The notes under the pieces: model-generated
Databases searched by the model: none
Seen by the model: the letters and a program-made list of their open reading frames with translations, nothing else
What the model was told of the DNA's origin: nothing
Shown: positions 1 to 5,581 of the stretch, in pieces
Layout: every line of letters begins with the position of its first letter
How positions within the stretch are numbered: the stretch's first letter is position 1
Assembly: GCA_031258265.1 (NCBI GenBank)
Contig: JAIRNB010000193.1
Span: 1 to 7,310 of the forward strand
DNA from: Treponema sp.
Lineage (GTDB): Bacteria; Spirochaetota; Spirochaetia; Treponematales; Breznakiellaceae
Length of the DNA stretch: 7,310 nucleotides
Direction: 5' to 3'
Made by a program: the position numbers and the translations under genes

Positions 1-18
1 GGTTACTCCTATGTTTTG

Positions 19-24
19 TGTCAA
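19..24 (-). promoter_or_regulatory. Outward -35 box at the element's right end
   Basis: The minus strand reads TTGACA, a perfect -35 consensus, facing out of the element. If the ends are joined at the proposed CT core it lies exactly 17 bp from the extended -10 at 1404-1412. It would then make a promoter that exists only in the excised circle, as known for several IS110-type elements. In the integrated form it points into the left flank and could also drive a neighbour beyond the window. Confidence 0.4.
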
Positions 25-50
25 GGAAAATTCTTGATTTTTCCCTGGCT

Positions 51-61
51 GCTCCTGGTCC
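51..61. repeat. 11-bp inverted repeat flanking the recombinase gene (left copy)
   Basis: GCTCCTGGTCC at 51-61 is the exact reverse complement of 1187-1197. One copy lies six bases beyond the recombinase stop; the other lies 26 bases before its start and overlaps the proposed right donor guide. It is internal to the element, so it is not a terminal repeat. It may be a subterminal recombinase or RNA contact, or chance. Confidence 0.4.
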
Positions 62-66
62 AAGAA

Positions 67-1161
67 TTACGCTGTTAATGCCTGTTGGGCCAGTTCTTTC
101 GCCGAAATCGGTTTATTGCCGGAAAAATGCCGTACCTCATAGTCTGTCCCCTGCCTCAGCAGGGTCCATAATAATTCCCCTAACCGCCGCGCTATCGCCA
201 CTATCGCTTTCTTCTTCCCGATCCCCTTCTCCTTCGTCATATACTCATACCGCTCTTTCAACGTCCCCCCGCTCTTCGTCCGTATCAGCGCCCATGCTGC
301 CTGTACCAGCAACGCCCGCAGATACCCATTCCCCGCTTTCGTTATTCCCCCGTACCTCACCAGGGTTCCTGATATATCAACCCGAGGCGCCAGCCCCAGA
401 TAATTGCTGACCTGTGCCGCATTCTCAAACCGGCTCCCGTCTCCCACATATGCCACGTATGCAAGAGATACCACCGGTCCAACCCCCGGTACTCTTTGCA
501 GCCGCTCTATCTCCCGGTCTCCTTCCCGTTCTTTCGCCATCTGCCCGTCCAGCCGCACCATCCGTTCTTCGGCCAGATCGATTGCTTTGAGCGCCCAGGC
601 CGCCTCTTCCCGTTCCTGCCCGCCCAGCAGCTTCACTACTGTTTCCCGGCTTTCCTTTTCCGCCAGGTCTTTCTTGTTAACCGTTGTTATCCCCTGGTGT
701 ACAAACAGTCCATGCAACAGGTTAACCATCTGAACCCGCAGCTTCACCGCCCGTTTGTGGCTTTGAATGAGCTTCCGCCGCCTCATCTCCTCTTCGCTTG
801 GCAACGGTACCAGCGGCAACTGCCCTTCCCGAAACTGCTCCAGTATCCGTGCTAATTTCAGCGCGTCTTCCTTGTCCGTCTTTTTCATCGACCCATAGAT
901 CAATGCCAGCTTTCCCGCGTTCAACACCGCCACCTCGCATCCTACCCGCTCCATGATTTCCTTTGCCATCATGAACGCCAGGTTCCCCGCTTCCAGCGCT
1001 ACCTTGTCGCCCTTCTCCAGCTTCCGGTACAATGTCGCTCGTCCCTCGCTGTCCGTCCTCCCGTTGCTGTGGCTTACCTTTCCGGCCTTCCCTATCACCG
1101 CCATCGTATAGGTCCGTTTCCCCAGATCGATTCCTACATACCGCCGTTTCTCACTTTTCAT
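67..1161 (-). CDS. IS110-family DEDD/serine recombinase (transposase)
   Basis: A 364-residue protein that moves the element by RNA-guided recombination between an excised circle and a target. The N-terminal RuvC-like DEDD domain is complete: D12 in YVGIDLGK, E57 in ALEAGN, and D96 and D99 in KTDKEDA. The middle (about residues 120-215) is charged and helical, fitting the family's coiled coil. The C-terminal Tnp domain starts at VPGVGPVVS (224-232), continues through SNYLGLAPR, and has Ser264 in ISG as the likely nucleophile, followed by GNGYLR. Length is normal and there is no frameshift, so it should be active. The start is set by AAGGAG (plus-strand 1169-1174), seven bases before the ATG. 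The gene stops 60 bases from the proposed right end. That leaves the long non-coding part upstream, as in the IS110 group rather than IS1111. Long ORFs on the opposite strand here are shadows. Confidence 0.95.
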   Translation of the reverse strand: MKSEKRRYVGIDLGKRTYTMAVIGKAGKVSHSNGRTDSEGRATLYRKLEKGDKVALEAGNLAFMMAKEIMERVGCEVAVLNAGKLALIYGSMKKTDKEDALKLARILEQFREGQLPLVPLPSEEEMRRRKLIQSHKRAVKLRVQMVNLLHGLFVHQGITTVNKKDLAEKESRETVVKLLGGQEREEAAWALKAIDLAEERMVRLDGQMAKEREGDREIERLQRVPGVGPVVSLAYVAYVGDGSRFENAAQVSNYLGLAPRVDISGTLVRYGGITKAGNGYLRALLVQAAWALIRTKSGGTLKERYEYMTKEKGIGKKKAIVAIARRLGELLWTLLRQGTDYEVRHFSGNKPISAKELAQQALTA

Positions 1162-1186
1162 CCTTCCGCTCCTTACGATAAAATAA

Positions 1187-1197
1187 GGACCAGGAGC
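1187..1197. repeat. 11-bp inverted repeat flanking the recombinase gene (right copy)
   Basis: GGACCAGGAGC, partner of the copy at 51-61. It sits between the recombinase ribosome binding site and the long leader hairpin and shares A1192-C1197 with the proposed right donor guide. Confidence 0.4.
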
Positions 1198-1200
1198 TAT
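1192..1200 (-). other. Proposed right donor guide
   Basis: The plus strand reads AG-GA-GCTAT. The element's left end in recombinase orientation reads AG-AT-GCTAT (1415 down to 1407). The RNA, being the complement, could therefore pair with the core and with GCTAT, skipping only the two handshake bases next to the core. That is where the IS621 scheme predicts no pairing. It lies 19 bases 3' of the proposed left donor guide. With seven informative matches it is weaker than the two 9-base identities. Confidence 0.35.
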
Positions 1201-1219
1201 TATCGGGCGTGGTGCACCG

Positions 1220-1228
1220 TACTCCTAT
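1220..1228 (-). other. Proposed left donor guide plus core and handshake bases
   Basis: On the minus strand this reads ATAGG-AG-TA and is identical to the left junction at 4-12: five bases of the element's right end, the core AG and two bases of flanking target. It mirrors the arrangement of the proposed target guide, with core and handshake in the same places. Most of it falls in the 3' side of the internal loop (1222-1230) of the long leader hairpin, where a guide would be exposed. Confidence 0.5.
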
Positions 1229-1288
1229 TCGCGGTCTGCCGGCTTGGCTGGCAGCCGCATCTTGTTTTACGGTGGCCGGTTTGAATTA

Positions 1289-1297
1289 ATCTGAGCA
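1289..1297 (-). other. Proposed left target guide plus core and handshake bases
   Basis: On the minus strand this reads TGCTC-AG-AT. It is identical to the right junction at 1412-1420: five bases of flanking target, the core AG and the first two bases of the element. In the IS621 model a left guide pairs with the bottom strand of the left target, continues through the core and ends in two bases matching the partner donor (the handshake). The pattern here fits that layout exactly. It follows directly after the 1298-1312 hairpin. A right target guide could not be identified, since only five bases of the other flank lie in the window. Confidence 0.5.
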
Positions 1298-1403
1298 CCG
1301 AGGTTCCCTCGGGTTTCCCCTTGTTTCCTCACATAACTGATCAACCTGCCACCGGCTCTCTGGCCCCGTCAGGTCAGAATACCACTTGTTTCCGATAATT
1401 CAA

Positions 1404-1412
1404 ATCATAGCA
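1404..1412 (-). promoter_or_regulatory. Inward extended -10 at the element's left end
   Basis: The minus strand reads TGC-TATGAT, an extended -10, just inside the proposed left end and directed into the leader and recombinase. In the integrated element there is no good -35 at the right distance in the aroA-side flank, so expression should be weak. In the circular junction it would pair with TTGACA (19-24) at 17 bp spacing. Confidence 0.4.
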
Positions 1413-1509
1413 TCTGAGCAAATGCGGCCAAGCTTTAGCTGGGTGTGCACAGGGCGCGTGTACAAACACTCCCATTGCGGGCCCTCCGCCCATCTGGTAG
1501 TGTCAAACC

Positions 1510-2862
1510 ATGCTTGCCCGTATCGAACCCCACCGGTTCTCCGGCGAGGTCCATGTCCCCGCGTCTAAATCCCATACGATCAGGCGGCTCCTCATTGCCG
1601 CCATGGCGGAGGGGGTTTCGGAGATCGAATACCCCCTGGATTCTCTTGATACCCGGTCCTGCCTTGCCGCCTGCCGCGCCCTGGGGGCCCAAATCACCGA
1701 ACACCGCGCCGCAGACCCCTCCTGTCCTAACCCCCCGGACGCGGCGGGGAACAAACTGGTCCGCTGGACGATTCTGCGGGGCCGGGGCCTCATGTCTCCG
1801 GGCGCTGCCCCCATTAACATTGACGTGGGGAACTCAGGCACTACCCTTTTTCTAGCCCTGGCCCTGGCCGGTCTTTCGCCGGTCCCCGTACATTTTGACG
1901 GGGACAGCCAAATCCGCCGCCGCAGCGCCGCCCCCCTGCTTGCCGCCCTGGACAGCCTGGGGGTACAGACAGAATCCCAGGGGGGCTGCGCCCCCATCAG
2001 CGTCCGGGGCCCCTGGAAGGGGGGCAGGGTTTCCCTCGAATGTCCCACCAGCCAGTATCTGTCCGCCCTGCTTATGGCCGCCCCCCTGGCCCCCGGGGGA
2101 GTTCTCACGGAACTAGACATCAACCTCCTCAATGAGCGGCCCTATGTGGAAATGACCCTCGCCTACCTTGAAGCTCAGGGAATCCGCTGTGAAAAAAAGA
2201 AAGACCTCTCCTGGTTTCGCATCCCCGGGGGCCAGACCTATAAGCCCATAGGGGGTCCCGTGCCGGCGGACTTTTCCTCCGCCGCTTTCCCCGCCGCGGC
2301 GGCGGCTGTCTCCGGCGGCCCTGTAAAACTTCTGGGGCTGGACTCCGCTGACGCCCAGGGGGATAAGGCTTTTTTCGACATCCTTGCCGCCATGGGCTGC
2401 CGTATCCGCTGGGGGGAAGACCCTGCAACGGCCTCCACCGCCGCGGCGCCGGCCTTGTGGGTGGAACGGACCGGCCCCCTGCGGGGCGGCGAATTTGATC
2501 TAAACGACACCCCCGATCTGCTCCCCGCCTGCGCCGTGACGGCGGCCTTCGCCAGGGGAGATACCGCCCTGATCAACGTGGCCCATGCCCGGATCAAGGA
2601 GACGGACCGCATCGCCGTCATGGCGGCGGAACTTGGAAAGCTGGGCGTCAACGTTACCGAGCGGCCCGACGGACTCATCATCCACGGGGCCGCCGCCATT
2701 CCCCGGGGCGGGAGGATCGACGGCTGTGGGGATCACCGTATCGTCATGGCCTTTGCCGCCGCCGCCCTGGGGGCCTCCGGCCCCATAGAAATCGACGGCG
2801 CCCAAAGCGCGGCCGTTACCTATCCGGGGTTTTTAGAACTCCTGGAAGCAAAAATAAGTTAA
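1510..2862 (+). CDS. aroA: 3-phosphoshikimate 1-carboxyvinyltransferase (EPSP synthase)
   Basis: A 450-residue cytoplasmic enzyme that joins PEP to shikimate-3-phosphate, the sixth step of the shikimate pathway. Family motifs appear in order: VPASKSHTIR (K20, S21, R25), VGNSGTT (106-112), DGDSQIRRR (130-138), PTSQYLSALL (S181, Q182), NDTPDLLP (D336), RIKETDR (K363, R367) and CGDHRIVM (R410). These cover most known substrate contacts. The residue matching E. coli Lys411 is Val436 (AAVTYPGF); class II-type enzymes can also lack this lysine. The SKSHTIR signature suggests a divergent bacterial subgroup. An in-frame TAG at 1498 leaves ATG 1510 as the first start, although no clear ribosome binding site precedes it. 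The gene is GC-rich with heavy C/G in third positions. The acetyltransferase gene begins 18 bases after its stop. The nearby IS insertion may have separated it from its original promoter. Confidence 0.95.
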   Translation: MLARIEPHRFSGEVHVPASKSHTIRRLLIAAMAEGVSEIEYPLDSLDTRSCLAACRALGAQITEHRAADPSCPNPPDAAGNKLVRWTILRGRGLMSPGAAPINIDVGNSGTTLFLALALAGLSPVPVHFDGDSQIRRRSAAPLLAALDSLGVQTESQGGCAPISVRGPWKGGRVSLECPTSQYLSALLMAAPLAPGGVLTELDINLLNERPYVEMTLAYLEAQGIRCEKKKDLSWFRIPGGQTYKPIGGPVPADFSSAAFPAAAAAVSGGPVKLLGLDSADAQGDKAFFDILAAMGCRIRWGEDPATASTAAAPALWVERTGPLRGGEFDLNDTPDLLPACAVTAAFARGDTALINVAHARIKETDRIAVMAAELGKLGVNVTERPDGLIIHGAAAIPRGGRIDGCGDHRIVMAFAAAALGASGPIEIDGAQSAAVTYPGFLELLEAKIS

Positions 2863-2880
2863 ACCAAGCGGGGAAGAAAA

Positions 2881-4074
2881 ATGGAAACATGGTATTCTGT
2901 AGCGGAGATGAAGGATTACGAAGAACTCATGGATTTTGGCAATTATGTCTTTAGCCATGCCCACGGCCCCACGGATTTTCCGGCCCTGCTCCCCAAACTC
3001 TATAAGCGGGAATACTTCATGGAGGGAATCCATTATATCGCCAGGGAAGACGGTAGAATTCGCGCGGCGGTAGGGGCCTATCCCCTTAAGCTGAAGATTT
3101 TGGGGGAATCCCTTCCCGGCAGGGGAATCGGCATGGTTTCTGTCCACCCCTACGCCCGGTCCAGGGGTTATATGCGGACCCTTATGGACATGGCCCTGGC
3201 GGACATGCGGCGGGACGGAATCGTGTTTAGCTGCCTGGGGGGACAGCGGCAGCGTTACGAATATTTTGGCTATACCCCCGCGGGAACACGGATAAGCTTT
3301 GAATGCCGGCGAACCAATATCCGGCATTTCCTGGGAAGTGATTTTTCCCCGGTCTTCTCCCTGCGGCCGCTTAAAGAAGGGGACGCGGAGCTGGAAGATA
3401 TACACCGAATCCACCGGTCCAAGGCCGCCCATTTTGAACGGGACCGGGGGAAATTTTTCGATATTCTTTCCTCGTGGAAAAACCGGGTGTTTGCCCTGCT
3501 GGAGGGAACCCTCTTTGCCGGCTACATAGTTTACAACGATGCCGAAAACACCGTGGCGGAAATCAACCTGAGCGATCCCGGCCGCACGGCGGAGGCCCTT
3601 GCCTGTTTCTTAAACTATGCCGGGGGGAAAGACAGGGTATCCGTCATCGTCCAGCCCTGGGAAACGGCCAAGCTGGGGGCCTTCGCCGCTTTCGCGGAGG
3701 ATTACCATATTTCCACGGCCTATAGTTTCGCTGTTTTTGACTGGCGGTCCTTCCTTTCCGCCCTGTTAAAACTCAAGTCCGCCTCCGGCGGACAGGGTTC
3801 CGGCTGTATCCTTCCTGAGGGGGAGGCGGCTTTCCGTATCGGCGGGGGGAACGGCGGGCCAAAGGAATCCTGTTTCCGCGTCACGGTACGGGACGGTGAA
3901 GCCCGGATAAATGCGGATTCCGGGGAAGGGGCCGTCGTCCTTGATCCCCTCCAGGCGATCCGGTTTTTCTTTTCGCCCCTGTCCCCCTGGACTCCGCCCC
4001 TGCCGCACCGGAATCCCCTCCTGCGGGGTATTCTGCCTTTGCCGCTGTTTTTTGAAAGCCCCGATGGGGTTTAA
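2881..4074 (+). CDS. GNAT-family N-acetyltransferase, Eis-like layout
   Basis: A 397-residue protein predicted to transfer an acetyl group from acetyl-CoA to an amine; the substrate is unknown. The GNAT fold is visible at residues ~45-140: a beta strand ending in GMVSVHPYAR, then the acetyl-CoA loop ARSRGYMRTLM (92-102), then the RYEYFGYTPAG segment (125-135) that usually follows the fourth strand. The remaining ~250 residues fit a second GNAT-like domain plus a C-terminal SCP2-like domain (about 300-390, including FRVTVRDGEARI). That is the layout of the Eis family, whose known members acetylate aminoglycosides or other amines. There is no signal peptide or membrane segment. GGGGAAG (2870-2876) precedes the start and only 18 bases separate it from aroA, so the two are probably co-transcribed. 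The family call is secure; an antibiotic-modifying role is not shown. Confidence 0.8.
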   Translation: METWYSVAEMKDYEELMDFGNYVFSHAHGPTDFPALLPKLYKREYFMEGIHYIAREDGRIRAAVGAYPLKLKILGESLPGRGIGMVSVHPYARSRGYMRTLMDMALADMRRDGIVFSCLGGQRQRYEYFGYTPAGTRISFECRRTNIRHFLGSDFSPVFSLRPLKEGDAELEDIHRIHRSKAAHFERDRGKFFDILSSWKNRVFALLEGTLFAGYIVYNDAENTVAEINLSDPGRTAEALACFLNYAGGKDRVSVIVQPWETAKLGAFAAFAEDYHISTAYSFAVFDWRSFLSALLKLKSASGGQGSGCILPEGEAAFRIGGGNGGPKESCFRVTVRDGEARINADSGEGAVVLDPLQAIRFFFSPLSPWTPPLPHRNPLLRGILPLPLFFESPDGV

Positions 4075-4080
4075 CCCGGA

Positions 4081-4133
4081 TACAATGGACTCGTTCAAAA
4101 ATCCGGCTGGTTCTTTCACAAACCTCCCGGATT
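4081..4133 (+). repeat. Diverged ~53-base intergenic direct repeat, copy 1
   Basis: It aligns without gaps to 4216-4268, with 42 of 53 positions identical by hand count. The shared core is GTTCAA-ATCCGG-TGGTT followed by TCACAA. It starts seven bases after the acetyltransferase stop. A shorter related piece, CGTTCAAAACCGG, occurs between the copies at 4151-4163. Confidence 0.7.
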
Positions 4134-4146
4134 GTCCGTTTCAACA

Positions 4147-4186
4147 GCCCCGTTCAAAACCGGGGCGGGGGTATCTTCATTTTTTT
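4147..4186 (+). terminator. Weak candidate terminator after the acetyltransferase gene
   Basis: GCCCCG (4147-4152) and CGGGGC (4161-4166) form a six-bp GC stem with an eight-base loop. A run of seven T follows at 4180-4186. The T run starts 13 bases after the stem rather than directly, so this is not a textbook intrinsic terminator, but its place at the end of the aroA-acetyltransferase unit fits. Confidence 0.3.
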
Positions 4187-4200
4187 CTCTTTGTGAGCTA

Positions 4201-4212
4201 ATCTGATCAGAT
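4201..4212. promoter_or_regulatory. 12-bp perfect palindrome, possible operator
   Basis: ATCTGATCAGAT is fully self-complementary. It lies between the two 53-base repeats and about 100 bases before the epimerase start. No promoter with good -35 and -10 boxes could be placed around it, so an operator role is a guess. Confidence 0.25.
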
Positions 4213-4215
4213 GAT

Positions 4216-4268
4216 AACATTGGACTTGTTCAACAATCCGGTTGGTTGTCTCACAAGTCTCGCAGATT
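4216..4268 (+). repeat. Diverged ~53-base intergenic direct repeat, copy 2
   Basis: Partner of 4081-4133. This copy also contains a 7-bp inverted repeat, GACTTGT (4223-4229) with ACAAGTC (4253-4259), enclosing CAAC and GTTG, so it could fold as a hairpin. Copy 1 does not keep the outer stem. It sits 47 bases before the epimerase start. Confidence 0.7.
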
Positions 4269-4315
4269 TGGCGTATTCCCTGCAGAAATCCGCCAAAATT
4301 TAGAGGAGGTCATAT

Positions 4316-5317
4316 ATGAAAGCTCTTATCATTGGAGGAACCGGCGTCATCTCTGCCGATGTGGTAAAATTTGCCATTGCCCAAGGCTGGGATATTACCT
4401 TACTCAACAGGGGACAGCGGAATAAGAACATTCCGCCGGAAGCCAAGTTTATTGAATGTGACGCCCGTGACGAGGGGGCCATGAAGAAAGCCCTGGAGGG
4501 GAAGCGCTTTGATGTGGCGGTTAATTTTATCGGCTTCCTCCCCGAACAGATTGAACAGGATATCCGGGTCTTTGAGGGCAAATGCGCCCAGTATATTTTT
4601 ATTTCCACCTGCTGCGTCTACCAGAAACCGGAGGGCCGCTGGCTGACTACCGAATCCAGTCCCCTGCGAAACCTCAATTCCCTCTACGGCCAGCGGAAGA
4701 TTCTCTGTGAAGAAACCCTAAACCGGGCCTACCGGGAAAAGAATTTTCCCATCACCATTGTCAGACCTAACTGGACCTACTGTCTGGGAACCATTCCTTT
4801 TATCTTTACCAGTTGGCGCAGTCCCTGGACCTTTGTGGACCGGCTGCAAAAAGGACTCCCCATCATCGTTCCCGGGGACGGACAGAGCCGCTTCACCATT
4901 ACCCATGCCGCGGATTTTGCAACAGGTTTTGTAGGGCTTATGGGGAACTATCACGCTATCGGCCACGCTTTCCACATCACCGGGGACGAAGCTCTTACCT
5001 GGAACCAATACCTGGAACTGTTGGAACGGATTACCGGCACAAAAGCCCGGGTAGTCCATGTCCCCACCGATCTTATTGTCAAGCTGCTTCCCCACTTACA
5101 CGATGATCTGGCGGGGGATAAGGCGGTAAATTTCCTCTTTGACAACACTAAATTGCGCCAATTTGTTCCGGGCTTTGCCCCCCGAATCTCCTACTACGAA
5201 GGAGTCAAGGATTCTATCGAATATCTGCGGGCCCGTCCCGAACTACAGACCATTGACACGGACTACGTGGCCAACTATGACAAAGTCCTGGCGGCCTACG
5301 GTCCGCTCCTAACATGA
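4316..5317 (+). CDS. NAD(P)-dependent epimerase/dehydratase, extended SDR type
   Basis: A 333-residue cytoplasmic oxidoreductase-fold protein. The N-terminal Rossmann motif is ALIIGGTGVIS (3-13, with the glycine pattern GGTGxIS), followed by LLNRG (29-33), whose arginine could favour NADP. The catalytic set is present: Ser97/Thr98 in FISTCC and Tyr124-x3-Lys128 in SLYGQRK. HITGDEALTW and the segment after it fit the substrate-binding part of sugar-nucleotide epimerases and related dehydratases. The substrate cannot be read from the sequence, and no sugar-biosynthesis genes lie nearby. AGAGGAGG (4302-4309), six bases before the ATG, is the strongest ribosome binding site among the larger genes, suggesting good translation. 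The 241-base gap before it suggests its own transcription. Base composition is intermediate between the GC-rich aroA block and the downstream island. Confidence 0.85.
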   Translation: MKALIIGGTGVISADVVKFAIAQGWDITLLNRGQRNKNIPPEAKFIECDARDEGAMKKALEGKRFDVAVNFIGFLPEQIEQDIRVFEGKCAQYIFISTCCVYQKPEGRWLTTESSPLRNLNSLYGQRKILCEETLNRAYREKNFPITIVRPNWTYCLGTIPFIFTSWRSPWTFVDRLQKGLPIIVPGDGQSRFTITHAADFATGFVGLMGNYHAIGHAFHITGDEALTWNQYLELLERITGTKARVVHVPTDLIVKLLPHLHDDLAGDKAVNFLFDNTKLRQFVPGFAPRISYYEGVKDSIEYLRARPELQTIDTDYVANYDKVLAAYGPLLT

Positions 5318-5351
5318 ACTCCGTACTTTTAAGTTTGCGATGAACAACACC

Positions 5352-5358
5352 GGGAGAG
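5352..5358 (+). promoter_or_regulatory. Ribosome binding site choosing the DUF1902 gene start
   Basis: GGGAGAG lies eight bases before ATG 5367. The upstream in-frame ATG at 5340 has no comparable site, and the protein from 5367 (MNEYRILLTW) matches the usual DUF1902 start, so 5367 is preferred. Confidence 0.6.
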
Positions 5359-5366
5359 ATATAGCC

Positions 5367-5579
5367 ATGAATGAGTATCGTATTTTATTAACCTGGGATG
5401 ACGAAGCCTATGTCTGGCTTGCGTCCAGTGAAGATGTGCCGGGCCTGGCTTTGGAAGCCGGTTCCCTTGACGCTCTCATGGAACGTGTGAAATACGCGGT
5501 TCCTGACCTTCTGGACATTAAAGACGCGGATATTAAAATCAACTTCAGAGCGGAACGGCTTACCGAGCTGCATGTATAA
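5367..5579 (+). CDS. DUF1902 (HicB-like) antitoxin
   Basis: A 70-residue protein that probably neutralises the HicA-like toxin encoded directly after it. The sequence MNEYRILLTWDDEAYVWLAS, then DVPGLALEAGSLDALMERVKYAVPDLL, is the characteristic DUF1902 pattern. It is a partial RNase H-like HicB fold with a WDDEA strand, a VPGL turn and an amphipathic helix. There is no DNA-binding tail as in full-size HicB, so autoregulation may need another factor. The stop is two bases from the toxin start, so the two are translationally linked. No promoter of its own was found; the 49 bases after the epimerase stop look bare, so it may be read through from there. The family call comes from remembered consensus. 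Confidence 0.8.
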   Translation: MNEYRILLTWDDEAYVWLASSEDVPGLALEAGSLDALMERVKYAVPDLLDIKDADIKINFRAERLTELHV

Positions 5580-5581
5580 TA

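Larger units (their letters stand above)
1180..1398 (-). ncRNA. Candidate bridge RNA (guide RNA) of the IS110 element
   Basis: This is the non-coding leader between the element's left end and the recombinase, where IS110-group elements encode their bridge RNA. Read on the minus strand it can form several hairpins. CCGAGG/CCTCGG (1298-1303/1307-1312) has a three-base loop. A larger two-part stem pairs 1215-1221 with 1268-1274 and 1231-1240 with 1250-1258, separated by a nine-base internal loop on each side. A further imperfect stem lies around 1345-1375. Embedded are stretches identical to the element's two junctions and one complementary to the donor end, listed separately. Limits are approximate: the 5' end follows the proposed junction promoter and the 3' end is placed just before the recombinase ribosome binding site. 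The region has no open frame of its own worth calling. Confidence 0.6.
6..1415 (-). mobile_element. Complete IS110-family insertion sequence with proposed exact ends
   Basis: The recombinase is read on the minus strand, so its upstream (left-end, LE) side lies near 1415 and its downstream (right-end, RE) side near 6. The ends are inferred, not obvious: IS110 elements generally lack long terminal inverted repeats and target duplications. TACTCCTAT at 4-12 recurs inside the leader at 1220-1228, and ATCTGAGCA at 1412-1420 recurs at 1289-1297. Both repeats contain CT at the same relative place (6-7 and 1414-1415), as expected for a shared core dinucleotide. With one core copy the element is about 1408 bp, a usual size for the family. 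It contains an intact recombinase and a leader of about 250 bases. It lies 94 bases before aroA, pointing away from it. Family assignment is firm; the exact ends are good inference. Confidence 0.8.

Noticed and set aside
21..37. Seven-bp hairpin followed by T residues near the left end, as a terminator
   Set aside because: AT-rich with one G-T pair, and its arm is the TTGACA box, so it is better explained as part of the element's end.
18..410. 130-codon plus-strand open frame
   Set aside because: Antisense to the recombinase; rich in Ser/Pro as expected for the complement of its codons, no family resemblance.
404..855. Two further plus-strand open frames (404-733 and 496-855)
   Set aside because: Shadows of the recombinase gene on the other strand.
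6..1415. Target-site duplication longer than two bases around the insertion sequence
   Set aside because: Only the CT dinucleotide is shared by the two edges, as expected for IS110 recombination, which makes no classical duplication.
1503..2132. 209-codon minus-strand frame over aroA
   Set aside because: The length is explained by the GC-rich third positions of aroA; the protein is Arg/Pro-rich with no motif.
2833..3432. 199-codon minus-strand frame over the acetyltransferase
   Set aside because: Antisense shadow; the plus-strand frame has clear GNAT motifs.
4081..4268. CRISPR array
   Set aside because: Only two diverged copies about 135 bases apart, no regular spacers and no cas genes.
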